In this document: positions 43,151 to 53,425 of the stretch, piece after piece
How positions within the stretch are numbered: position 1 is the stretch's first letter
How the letters are laid out: each line of letters begins with the position of its first letter
Assembly: GCF_963678635.1 (NCBI RefSeq)
Contig: NC_087065.1
Location: 14,052,743 to 14,116,742 of the forward strand
Direction of reading: 5' to 3'
Length of the DNA stretch: 64,000 bases
Origin: Symsagittifera roscoffensis
Lineage: Eukaryota > Xenacoelomorpha > Acoela > Convolutidae
The notes under the pieces: model-generated
Told to the model about the DNA's origin: nothing
The model's database searches: none
The model's input: the letters and a program-made list of their open reading frames with translations, nothing else
Made by a program: the position numbers and the translations under genes

Positions 43151-44289
43151 GTAAATTTCGTAGCTGTGGACGTGAAGAGTACAAGAACGATTGTGGATCA
43201 AGCTTTCTCAGTGCCGAAGTGTGTGAGATTGGCGAGAATGTCTGAAAAGTCTTACGAGTTACTATGTAAGATGTTCTCAGCAGTACCAGAGAACCAGTTT
43301 TCAGTTTCCAGCAGAACCAAAGAGGAGTTGGAGTGAATACTAGGAAAGAAGTTCATGGGATATGTGAGCGTGAACTTCAGTGACTTTGAGAAACAGAAAC
43401 AGAGAGGATCAACTGTCACAGATTACAATGCAGTAGATGAGAATGATGAAATCCACCGAGTGATGATGGAAGTGGAACCATTGCTGGAAGCTTCGGGAAA
43501 ACGTAATTGGAGGAGCATCATGTTGACGCATGATGAGTTTCCTTACCACTGCTTGCTGCAGACCTGGTGGTATCCCAAGCGTAGTAATCTGATGTTGATC
43601 TGGGACTCTGGGGAGCTGCTCTCCATGGGTTTACCAGATTCATCACAGCCCGTGACAGTAGTGATAGTGGGAGTTATGATGGCGATACGATGGCTGGAAG
43701 CTCATGTGAGAGAAAATAATAGACAGGAGGCACCGACGAGAGAACAATTGCGGAAATTAGATTGTCGAAAAGATTTAGATCTTTTTGAGACAATGTGCAA
43801 AGTTCTAAACATTCCGATGGAAGTGAAGAAGATATGGGCAAGAAAACGATTGATGCCATGGTTCAGAGCTAACATGACTGCATGGTTGTACGAGTATGCG
43901 AAAAAGCATATGTCGAAGCATGGCAGAGTGTACAGTGAATATCAGCTGGACATTGGGGCAGGAGCTTTCAAGCGAGCTTTGTGACTCATCTGAATGCAGT
44001 GACCACAGCTGTGAAAAGAATTTCCAGGACGAGTGAGCGTAGTAGAAATGAGAAGGCAGAGATGCTGAAAGAAGATTTGGGGAGAAACGTGACGTTGTGT
44101 CTCCAAAACAGCTTCTGCAGAAACAGAGAATCCAACGTGGATCCCCTAGCTTGCTGTAAACAGAGGGTGGAAGAGCAGAAGTGTTGGAGGACGGCTTCCA
44201 ACAGCGTCAGGATAGCCAATGACGTGCTACAAGACATGGAAACCGAAAGTGCGGAGTCAGTATCACAGGAGGAGGAAATGGAACATTGA
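43106..44289 (+). CDS. 3' polyprotein of element 1, C-terminal part, function unknown
   Basis: Two open pieces in one frame (43106-43336 and 43355-43984) are separated by one TGA at 43334. The second piece has a conserved look with many aromatic residues (LLQTWWYPKRSNLMLIWDSG, then MAIRWLEAHV). A further open piece in another frame (43981-44289) is Cys- and Arg-containing and ends in acidic residues. It may be the C-terminus after a frameshift or a chance frame. Without a second copy for comparison the exact protein end is unclear. Confidence 0.45.
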
Positions 44290-45028
44290 CGAATGGTCGA
44301 GAAAATAAGAGGCAACAAGAAAGAAAATTAAAAGAGTTTAGAAGTTTTAGAACTTCTAAACGACGAAAAAAGAAGAGAACAAAGGAGTGATGAAGAAAAG
44401 TTAAAACTCAGAATTGTTTTATGTGTGTGAAAAACTCAAGTGAGAAACCAAGCAACCAAGTTGTAATTGAAAACTGAAACATTTAGTTGAGTTTTGGAAT
44501 TGTTGCATTTATAAATTTGCATTTTGACTTTAGCAGAAGTGGCTTTAGAGACACTTATACTGATCGCTTTGTGGTGACATGAAAGACTTGAGTAACCTCT
44601 TGAAGAGGGAGGTTGTTACATTGTTCTCTCTAACCACAAAGTTTCTTAGTTTTAATATTCAGGACAATAAACAAGCAAGATTTCCGAAGGGAAGGAGCAT
44701 AGTAGGATAATTTTAGCTTGTTGGTTGGCAGGACTGTCCTGCAAGCCAACACCTTTTAAATCTAAAGGAAAAAGTTTTAATCGGGACATTGACACTGGAA
44801 GTCAGAAAATATGTTTTATCTTAGGTTATGTCCTCAATGTGCAGATTAATGAGAGAATTTGAAGGCTATAGTGATGTAGTATGATGCCATTTATATTCTG
44901 TAGTGAGTTGATGTGACGTGGATAAAAGTAATTTCGTGCATTTTGTAAATTCTGTTCGATGACACTGTAACCATTTTATGAACATTGCGCGATTCAATGA
45001 GGACATTGACCGGACTGTCCGGGGAGTA
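44290..45028 (+). other. 3' untranslated region of element 1 with two hairpins and PPT
   Basis: No coding sequence was seen. CTTTGTGGT (44567-44575) pairs with ACCACAAAG (44633-44641) and encloses an inner AACCTC/GAGGTT stem. A second hairpin spans 44720-44750, with near-perfect 14-bp arms and a 3-nt loop. The PPT-like motif TGTCCGGGGAG ends two bases before the 3' LTR. Confidence 0.6.
45016..45026 (+). promoter_or_regulatory. Polypurine tract candidate of element 1
   Basis: TGTCCGGGGAG followed by TA and the LTR start TGTGACATTCG. GGGGAG is purine-only, and its place directly upstream of the 3' LTR is where plus-strand DNA synthesis is primed. The same 11-mer occurs four more times in Pol (32631, 32697, 32763 and 34896). 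Confidence 0.6.
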
Positions 45029-45950
45029 TGTGACATTCGACCAGAATGTGAAAAATGCAATCTCTGCAGAATTCGAAATTTTAGCAGTAAGCTTTCCGGA
45101 TTGGTGGTTTTTAAGAACTAAGAGCGTTATTGGAACGTTTGGCCAAACGGTGAAGGCTGGAATATTCTAGTATTTTAAAATTTCAAAATTTCGAATTATG
45201 ACGTCATATTTCTGAGAAACGTCGGAAACGGCCATTTTGACAAAAAACGAGCGAGAAAACACAACAACATTAGTTGCGCTGACGAGAGCAACGATAATCG
45301 TGATTGAAAAACAGCAGCAGATTGCAGGAATAGCAGAGAACGTTCCGAATTGCAACTATTGTGCTGCTACAATAGTTGCAAGGCCGTTGCGAACAACGGT
45401 GAAGGGTAAGAAACCAGCCTTCCGGATTAGGAAGAAATCAAGATTAACAAGCTTGATTCAGCGGATTCAAGAATCTGGAAGGGTCTCGGGGCTCAAACTT
45501 TTATTGACTCGTATAAACTTTTAGCTTCCTGTCATGTCCTGACTTGAATTTAATTAATATCCAGATTCATTTTGATAACGATGAGAAGCTAGGAGTTGGG
45601 GGAAAGGGTTGATCCATCTTCGATGGAGATGATGATTTTTATCTACTGAACAAAAACAATAGTAAAATAATAAGTAATAGCCCTGTTTTTAGGAGTGACC
45701 TCGTGGTCTGGGGATACTGAGACCCAGCCATGAGCTCACTATTTCTGCATGTAATCTAGTTAATTTGAGTGTTTTGACCGAACCCGAGGCAGTAACGTTT
45801 TTGTCGACCCGATGTTAGAAAAGACCACCGAAAAGTACTGGCTTGGTAGAGACGGTGAAAAGCATGCAAAGCTCTGTTTAGACGCTGGCCAGTCGTCTTA
45901 AGACTTAGTTTTGTTTTCCGTCGATATGTATCTTCCGGGCGAATGTTACA
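45029..45950 (+). repeat. 3' LTR of element 1, complete (922 bp)
   Basis: Starts TGTGACATTCGA and ends GGGCGAATGTTACA. It matches the split 5' LTR over its whole length except for 19 bp lost at the LINE insertion. It carries the TGACGTCA site (45199-45206) and the paired hairpins (45350-45399). Confidence 0.95.
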
Positions 45951-45999
45951 AAAAAATACCAACGGAAGTAAGGGGAACTGTTAGAAAACATCAAAGTTT

Positions 46000-46030
46000 G
46001 ACGCGTTTCGATTTTTTATCATCATCAGAA
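46000..46030 (-). ncRNA. Hammerhead-ribozyme-like core near the Penelope 3' end
   Basis: On the minus strand CTGATGA (46022-46028) is followed by a short GAT/ATC stem, then GAAAC (46005-46009) and GCGTC. This is the order of the hammerhead core (CUGAUGA, stem II, GAAA, short stem III, cleavage triplet). Minimal hammerhead ribozymes are a known feature of Penelope-like elements. Stem I pairing is weak here, so activity is doubtful. Confidence 0.4.
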
Positions 46031-46189
46031 CTGAAAATCAAAAAAGGAACTGATTATAAATACAGACACTAAACAATGACAGAAACAAGTTACTAGCTGA
46101 TATACATCAGAACATAGAAACAAGAAAATCCTCACAGTTTCAGCTCACAGTGTCAGGGTCAAGTGTCGCTGCGCATACTCTTCTCTAGT

Positions 46190-46720
46190 TTATAGCTGCG
46201 GGTCCAGTTGTGCGATATAGATAGCTTCCAAAGATAAAAAGTTGTCGGAAAACCTAGTCTTATCAACGATCTTGCTCTTCACATCTTTCATATGCCCGAC
46301 ACAATTCAGAAAATGCTCTCCTAGTGGAGATGATCGCTTGAGATGCTCTAAGAGCCGAGTGGCAAATTGTCGATCGGTTTTACCAACATAGCTGTCCCCA
46401 CATCCAGAACAATCAATTTGATACACCACTCCACTATTGAGCATTGGCGGTACTTTGCATTTTAGAGCTGGTTACGCATTCCGCAACTTTTGGGTCGTGA
46501 AAATAACAGACACATCTGCAATCCTCCGCAGTTTCTTGGACAACTTGTCTGAAATTCCTCCCCGATACTCAAGAAACAACGTTCTGCGGTGTTTCTTCTT
46601 GTCGCCGCTGTCCCTGTTTTGCGCCTTCTTCGATGTTGGGTCCAGTAATTTTGTCACTGTCTGTGCCATTCTGCCAGATGGCACAGCGCAACCTTCTGGC
46701 GACACGAAAGAAGATGAATA
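46190..46720 (-). pseudogene. Penelope-like GIY-YIG endonuclease (C-terminal fragment)
   Basis: Reading on the minus strand, FLEYRGGISDKLSKKLRR and TTQKLRNA match the RT-to-endonuclease linker. A TAA at 46472-46474 is followed in the same frame by ALKCKVPP and GVVYQIDCSGCGDSYVGKTD (from 46435), the GIY-YIG motif with the CxxC insertion typical of Penelope-like elements, then ATRLLEHLK. The frame ends at 46190. Upstream of 46720 it meets stops and LTR sequence. The enzyme would nick target DNA; this copy is a remnant. Confidence 0.8.
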
Positions 46721-47500
46721 AAGGCCTTATTAAAGAAAAAGTATTGCGAAGGAGGGTTGAAGAGGGATATTTCTCAGAAATACAAAAAAGACGGCCATTT
46801 TGACGAAAAACGACGAAAAAGAGAACAACGACAAATATTGTGGAAAACGGTCGCACAAGAGACGAAAAACACGAAGCCTCTTATCGTGGCAACAACACAC
46901 GATAAGGCTCTTAGCAGTAGATATTAGTGGAGAAGGAAGCTTCAGTGGGGAAGGAAAATTCCACGGAACCCTCCCGTGCGACAAATTGGGAGAGATAAGA
47001 ACGTTATTTCAGGAAGATTACGGGAGCGGAGGCTTGGTCCCCCAGAGACTGTTTTATGTGAAGGGACTATAAAAAACTGACTTTGTAGCTACTTGGATGT
47101 CGTAGAAGTCTGAATTAACACCGGTATAATTTGATACTTTAGAATATGAGTAGCTACAAAGAGGAAAGGGTCAATCCATCTCCAATGGATTAAATATAGA
47201 ACTGTCACACAAAAACCTGTTAAAATAGGTTGTTCGAGCCGTGTTTTTAATGGCAATCACGTAGTCTGAGGATCCGAGACTCAGCTATGTGGTTGTGTTC
47301 GCATGAAAACGAAAGCTGATCAAAAGTCGTTTGACTGATGGCCTAAAAATAGTAACTTTTTACTTAGCCCTAAACAGACCAGAAAATCAACTGGCAAGGT
47401 CTAGACGGTGCAAAACGAGTAGGATTAAGGTAACTGACGCCTGCCAGTCGTTAAAAGGTACTTTTTCTACGCTCTGTGCAGTATTTGGGCGAATGTTACA
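46721..47500 (+). repeat. Remaining 5' LTR of element 2
   Basis: It ends in TTTGGGCGAATGTTACA, shared with element 1, and has a TTTCTcAGAAA block and GGCCATTTTGAC in the same order as the LTR of element 1. About the first 140 bases are missing. A hairpin at 46875-46909 (AGCC-TC-TTATCGTG pairing with CACGATAAGGCT) lies where element 1 has its LTR hairpin, but with different sequence. Confidence 0.75.
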
Positions 47501-47512
47501 TAGACGTTTTTA

Positions 47513-47527
47513 TGGCGCTCCTGGGTG
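47513..47527 (+). promoter_or_regulatory. Candidate primer-binding site of element 2
   Basis: TGGCGCTCCTGGGTG, identical to the site in element 1 and at the same distance from the LTR end. Confidence 0.55.
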
Positions 47528-50356
47528 GGCCTGTCAAAGGCATAAGACCATCATGATCAGCAAGCGTTTCAGCGACGAACCCCCAGCTCCAGGCGTATGC
47601 CCTAGTTAGAGGCCTTAATGAACGTTATTGTACTAGGGGGAAGGTGCCTACCCTCCGTCTAGTACTATTTAGCTTTTTAACTTAGTTAACACCGAAAATT
47701 CCGGGGGCCGGAGGGTTAGGTGGGAAATCTAGAGCCCGCTTGTCCCGAGGTCCCAGGACCAAAAACAATTAAAGAGAAAGCGTAAAAACCAAACAAAAAT
47801 AGTGTATAACCAAGAAAAAGCCAAAAACAAATTTATTTGAAAACAAAAAAAGCACAAAAAACAGTAAAAAATCCAAAAAAGACCAAAAACAGTAAAAAAT
47901 GTAAAACGACAGTTTATATGTTATTTCCGGACGAGATGTGATCTGACCTTCCTATTTGTTGCTGTTTCAGATTGATTTATATCGTTTCTGATAGAAAGAT
48001 TGTGTGTTTTGGTGAAGGGTTGGATACCCTCCCATGAGTGTAATTTGAGTATTTAAGCACGTTAATGGTGATTTTGCCGGTGGCCGGAGGGTAGAGTGGC
48101 AAGCTGACCGACGTGTTCCACACTCAACAAGGACATCGGGGACAACATCCAAAACGACTGTTGGGTATCGTTGAAACAATTTTGGTATCATTCGGGTACT
48201 ATTTCATCAAAACTTAAGTTGTGGGGGGCACGATTGGTGCGGTCCGATTGTACCCTCCATCGATTACAAATTTCCGAGTTAAAGATATCCGAGCTTTTCC
48301 GAACAGCAAAAAACCTTTTACATAGGGAGTAGCTACGTAGTTCGATCCCCCTAACTAAAGAAACCGCGTGAGAAACGACTCAGTGAAAGTTGGAAAAAAC
48401 CAAAATTTTTCGGTCAAAATTTCGATAATTTTCTGAATTTTGTCAATCTGTTTTGTAGATCGAGTTTTTGAGTTTTTAGAGTTAGAGCAATGAAATTTTT
48501 TGTGTTAGGAGCGTGCTAGCATAACATGCTCGGCTGCCAGAAAAATTCTTGAGTAACCCTCCGATTAGCTCCGTGGATACAGCTAACGACTTAAGGATTG
48601 GAAAAGGAAGGAATCGGAGGGTCCAAATTTGACAGTTATTGGCCAAATTTTTGTCTCCAAACCAATTTTGGTCCGGTTTTTTTGCATTATTCCAGTGCCG
48701 TACAGGGCTACTACGCTCGTTTCAATTATTTTTAGGCACTTCCAAAAGGAATTGCGGAAAAAAGTTTCTCAGAACCTATATAGGTGGTGAAAAAAGGCCG
48801 TTTGTATAACCTTTTAGAATTTGTTGGTTCGGAGGGTCCAAATCACAGGTAACCCTCTGAGCGGCAGAAAATTTTATCAAGTCACCTTTTTATCCAACTG
48901 GGAAGGTTGACCGTGTCAGCCAACCTAGTTTTAAGTCAGGTGGACCGCTTTTGGAGATTTCATCGCGGTAACAAAACCTTTTTTCTTGATTTTTAGGGAA
49001 CCCTCCGAGGTAACCCTCCGGAGTCAGCTAAAGCCCTTAGCAACCCTCCTTAGTGGAAAACTCCCACGAGATCATCCAAAGAAGTTACAACAGCCCCCCA
49101 TAGAGAATTTAGCTTGTTTTGACGCTTCTTGAAGTTAATTGAAGGCCCTTCTAAGTGAGGTTCAGAAATTTGAAAATTTTGGAGGTGTCCTCCGAAGTAA
49201 CCCTCCGGAGCATATTAAGCATCTTATTGACCCTCCTTAGTAAATTTAAGGGGACCCTCCGAAGTAACTTGGGTGATTAAGGTACCCTCCGAAGTAACCC
49301 TCCGAGGTAAGCTAAGTGTCTTAACAACCCTCCGAAGTAACCCTCCGGAGTGTCTTAAACCTTCTAAACAACCTTCCTTGTTAGAAACTTGAGGAAACCT
49401 TCTGTGGCAATTTGGGAAACGGAAAATATCCATTTAATTAGGATCATATTAGGATATTAGGCGTGCTTATTAGGATCATAGGAGCCCAATTTGACCCGGA
49501 AATTCGTGATCAACTTTGGATTCTAGATCGGGTGTATCAGAAGTACTCGAACAAAAAAAAATTTTTTGATTGTGATTTTGGTTGTGTGGTTGCCTTGAGC
49601 TACTTAATAGGAAAGTTCGGGCAATCCGGGAACAAATAAAAGAAGACCTTGGTGAGTGTATTAGGCAAATACACACTCACTTGAGAAAAAAAGTTGTTCC
49701 CTACTCTCGTGCACTTGTAGCAGTCCGGGTGTGGGAGAGCTTTTTCTTAGACTATAGAAATTTTCGATCAGAGGTTGCCTTGAGCTACTTAGTAGGACAG
49801 CTCGGGCAATCGCAGGGCACCTAAAAGAAGAGCTCGGTGGATGTATTAGGCAAATACACACCCACTTGAGAAGACTGTGTCCTGGGCTTTGTTCTTTCGG
49901 ATCGATCCGATTGAGGGAAGTCTTTTTCTTTAAGACTAAGTTTTATTGATCTGTTTCTGAATCATCGCTGCTTGTTATCAAAGATTGTTTAATTTTGACA
50001 AAGCAGTGACTTGATAAATTGTGTGGCGATAAATTGATACTGACAAAAGGTCGCTGTCACCTGTAGGATATTCTTATCTGATTATCCATTGTGTTTTGTG
50101 TGTTGATTATATCTTGTGAAAACTTTGTGATACTGTTATACTATACAACAGGGTTGATTTAGCATTATATCAATATTGAGCAGGCCCTGTGTGTGTAACT
50201 CTAGCTGAGTCACAAAGATTGTCATTGAGAAACCTAAGAGACATTCTTGATACTTACGAGATCGAAGAGGCAGCGTTAAGTAATTTAACTTGAACTTGTT
50301 CGCGGTATGTGTGCATCGCCATTAAATCATACGAATATTGTTTTTTGTCACAAAGC
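47528..50356 (+). other. Structured leader of element 2 with ACCCTCCG motif array
   Basis: No coding sequence was recognised. Motifs of the form ACCCTCCG(A/G)AG occur repeatedly, densest at about 49000-49380, in the orientation opposite to the CCGGAGGGG motifs of element 1. A few sense copies (CGGAGGGT) occur at 47710, 48085, 48612 and 48834. Two direct copies of the two-hairpin module lie at 49592-49680 and 49777-49864. Confidence 0.65.
49592..49864 (+). repeat. Duplicated two-hairpin module upstream of gag, element 2
   Basis: Each copy has TTGCCTTGAGCTACTTA, a GGGCAAT partner, and then a strong hairpin with an AATACACA-type arm ending in CACTTGAGAA. Copy 1 is 49592-49680 and copy 2 is 49777-49864. 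In copy 2, GAGCT pairs perfectly with AGCTC, and the B-stem carries changes on both arms relative to copy 1 (GTGAGTGT/ACACTCAC against GTGGATGT/ACACCCAC). Confidence 0.55.
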
Positions 50357-53300
50357 ATGCAGCGCTGGGACTCGTTAGGATCGACTACTAAGATTCCCAG
50401 GCTGAGCAAGGGCAGCACTCGAAAATTTAAAACTAGGCGTAGCCAGTCCTCGTTTAGCAGCGCCTCCGACGTGTTTGCCGAAACCGAATCGACTAAAGGT
50501 CAACCTGATCTTTCAGTGAGCAAAATGAAATTAAGGAGCGCGAAAAACGTCGATGGCGATCAAAGGCGGAGCGCCGAAGCCGGAACCGCGAGTGAAACGC
50601 TTGTGGACCCCTTTGACGAAGGAGAACGGACGCTTATTCGACCCAACTTTGAGCCAAGCGAGGACCTGGAGCGGGAGGAAGTCAAGAGGACGGAGGAGAC
50701 CCCGGAGCGTTCCGATGTCCAGCCGCGAGAGGATGTGTTATTCAAGGGAACGTCCAAATCGGAGACCAAGAGTCATAGGTGGAGGAGAGAATATTCACAT
50801 TCGGCTAATACCCGCTCATCTCTGGCCAAGCAGAGTAACAACGCGATGATGTCGAGTATAAGCCCGAGTGAAGAACAACAGGGTTCGAAGGCCAAGAAGA
50901 GTTGGAAGTCTTTGTACGATGAGCGCATGGCGTCACTACGAACTGAAGCTTTATCTTCCAGTTATGACTACCCGGAGATAACCCATCCGGATGTGAACTT
51001 CACACCATGCCCAAGGAACGACATGAGCAGGAAGGCGTCGTCCGCCTCGCCGACCAGGCCCATGTCAGATGGGATAACGATGGGAGCGTCATCAACCTTC
51101 GACAGATTGATGACGTCGAAGAGCAAGCAAAAAGGCGGTGCGTCATCAAGCACCAGGCTGCAGCCACAGTTGACCTCATCTTCTTTGGGACTAACCCCGT
51201 CATTTGGGGCCACTGGCGACATAAGTAACATGTTCGCTGGCGTAATGAATGGTCTGGATGAACTGAGACGGGACATTACTAAGAGAATAGATCAGGTTGA
51301 CGAGAGAGCTCACCAGGGTCGAGAGAATCTGAGAGATGAACTAACGCACACGAAGTCGCAGGCGAGGGTTGATCAGGCTCAATTGATTCGCAACACCGAT
51401 CAATGCCTGGCGGAGAGCCTGGCACAGGCAAACAAGGAGTCACAGGAAAGAGAGGCTAGGATGACGAAAGAGATCGAGCGATTGTTGAACGATCATGATA
51501 GTGCCTACGCCCACACGATGACTAGCCTGGAGAAAAGGTTAGATGCCAAGTCTGACTTGATGATGCGGAAGCTTGACGCAATCCTGAATCGGAGCAATTG
51601 GCAGGAGCGTTCCAACCAAACGGAGCGCTCACGCCATGCGAATGATGGAGATGGTACGGGCAGCAGTGCCAGAGCCCAGCAAAGCTCGAGAACGAACTAA
51701 GAACCTAGGTTTGAGCCTCTGAATAGATCTCTCGAGACAGTCATCACTAAGCTCTCGATGTCAACCGAGAGAGGAGAGAGGTCAAGAAGGACACTGAAAA
51801 AGCCGAAGTCGTACAAAGACGAGTCAGACGGCTGCATTGACACTTGGATAGAAGTGATGAAGTTGCACTTTGAGGAAGAGAGTCTCTCCAAGAAACAGGA
51901 GTGCAGCGCGCTAACAAGGAACCTGGAGGGTACTGCACTAAATTGTGCGATGGCGAAAAGAACCAATGAGAGAGATAGCGCTCGCAAGATATTCGACCTT
52001 CTGCTGAATCGTTTCGGCTCTGGAGTACAAGGGCACCAGGCTATGGTGAAGTTCGAAAAGAGGCGTCAAAGAGATGACGAATCCATAGACAAATTTTTGG
52101 ACGACCTTGAATTGCTTAGGAGGAGAAGCAATCCCGATGAGAAAATATCCGAGTGAAACTTAGCGATTGCTTCAAAGTTCATGGACGGAGTAAAGAGTGA
52201 GGAGTTGAAAACGATGTTGGCCACACACTTCACCCTGTCACTTGACCAGGTACCCACGCCCGATGATTTGCGTATGAAGTGACGCGAGTATTTACTCATA
52301 AAGCCGAGGGCGCAAAACCGTTACAGCAATTATGGTAACTATAGCGTGACAAACACTGGTGTGAACTCCAGTTGGTACAAACCTCGCGATGACATGGATA
52401 AGAGGAGGTCTTGTGCGAATTGTGGTTCGATGGACCATCACGTTTCCGCGTGTTCTGCATACAAACAGAACATGAAGGCAATAGGCTACTTTCTCGACGA
52501 CGTCGACGCGACCGACGAGGATCACGAACAGTACGTCAGAGGGCTCATCATGAAATATGGTCCGAGGTGCTTCTTCTGTAATTTGGAGGGACACTTCAAG
52601 TCGGATTGCACTCAGTTTTGGGATGCAGTGGCGGACGCGAAACATCCCCTCCACGAAGAGGCGCTTTCGGGTTTTGAAGCCAGTCGAGCACGTCTGATGA
52701 ACGAGGCCGAGTCTCGGAGAAAGGAGACGACACCGAGCACCTTTACGACTAAGAAGGTAAAGACACTGCCTGATGAGGTGGTAGCCTCAAACCTGGAGAC
52801 AGAGTCAGCTAGCCCACTCAAGGTGGATTACGGTCTGGCGGCAATGACAGCGTTGCAGAATGTCAAACAGGAGCTAGCCACGAAAGAAGTGGAGCAATGG
52901 GTAAGGTCGGAGCTGGAGAGCACAGATCTTCGGGAAAGTTTTAATATTCTGGGTAAAACGACGAAAATAGAAGACAAAGAGGAACCCAGGAAACAGGGAC
53001 TAAAACTGAACGTTATATCTGGTAGAACTTTCGGCATGACGAACGAGGGGACGAAAATAATGTCCATTATCTCAGTCGCAGGGCACCAGGTGGTCAAGAA
53101 CTTGAGTGAACCATCCGAGATTACACTAGTCCACCTGGACATCTATGCCGACTACCTGAAAGAGAAAGATCCCAAACTGGACTCCAGGGCAGTGCGAGCG
53201 CTGCTCACAACGGGAGGTCCGAGGCTGATGAAAGTGGATGGACATTATATTGATGTCCATGGCCCTTATCCAATTATAATGAACGTGGATGGCATCAATA

Positions 53301-53425
53301 TCTATACAAAAGCTCACATAACTGATGCGAACGATCAAATTGGCCGGATATACATTGGTCAAGAGGAGCTGAAGGCTAGACGAATCGGACACAAGCGATG
53401 CTCAAACAAGATGCGGTGCATATAG
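50357..53425 (+). pseudogene. gag: Gag polyprotein of element 2, interrupted
   Basis: One frame from ATG 50357 to 53425 with stops at 51698, 52154 and 52280. The N-terminal 250 residues (MQRWDSLGSTTKIPRL onward) share no clear similarity with element 1 Gag. A coiled coil lies at about residues 300-410. The capsid-like domain begins at KKPKSYKDESDGCIDTWIE (51796). Two CX2CX4HX4C knuckles lie near 52416 (CANCGSMDHHVSAC) and 52568 (CFFCNLEGHFKSDC). The frame runs straight into the pre-protease region (SRAVRALLTTGG), which shows that Gag and the protease region are normally one frame. It ends early by a 1-nt shift near 53395. Confidence 0.85.

Larger units (their letters stand above)
17659..45950 (+). 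mobile_element. Element 1: giant Ty3/gypsy-type LTR retrotransposon, both LTRs present
   Basis: The element is bounded by LTRs that begin TGTGACATTCG and end CGAATGTTACA, which are imperfect inverted repeats. Inside are gag, protease, RT, RNase H and integrase in Ty3/gypsy order (RT before integrase). A macro domain, a spacer and a giant 3' polyprotein with an SGNH hydrolase follow. Minus the nested LINE the length is about 23.5 kb, far above the usual 5-10 kb. The LTRs differ at roughly 20 positions in about 900 by hand count. No clean target-site duplication is visible: AAAGAAA precedes and AAAAAAT follows. The element is GC-richer than the host flank. Several frameshifts and stops make this copy non-autonomous as read, although some lie in homopolymers and could be assembly errors. 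Confidence 0.92.
45951..46720 (-). mobile_element. 5'-truncated Penelope-like element fragment
   Basis: A minus-strand fragment lies between the 3' LTR of element 1 and the remaining LTR of element 2. It holds the C-terminal linker and GIY-YIG endonuclease of a Penelope-like element, a 3' untranslated part and a hammerhead-like core. The RT part is missing. Its 5' end coincides with the point where the LTR of element 2 becomes recognisable, so it probably truncated that LTR. Confidence 0.75.

Noticed and set aside
42432-44289. Envelope glycoprotein at the 3' end of element 1
   Set aside because: No signal peptide or convincing transmembrane segment was seen in this region, so an env gene is not supported.
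17652-45957. Target-site duplication of element 1
   Set aside because: The flanks AAAGAAA and AAAAAAT are both A-rich and do not give an unambiguous 4-6-bp duplication.
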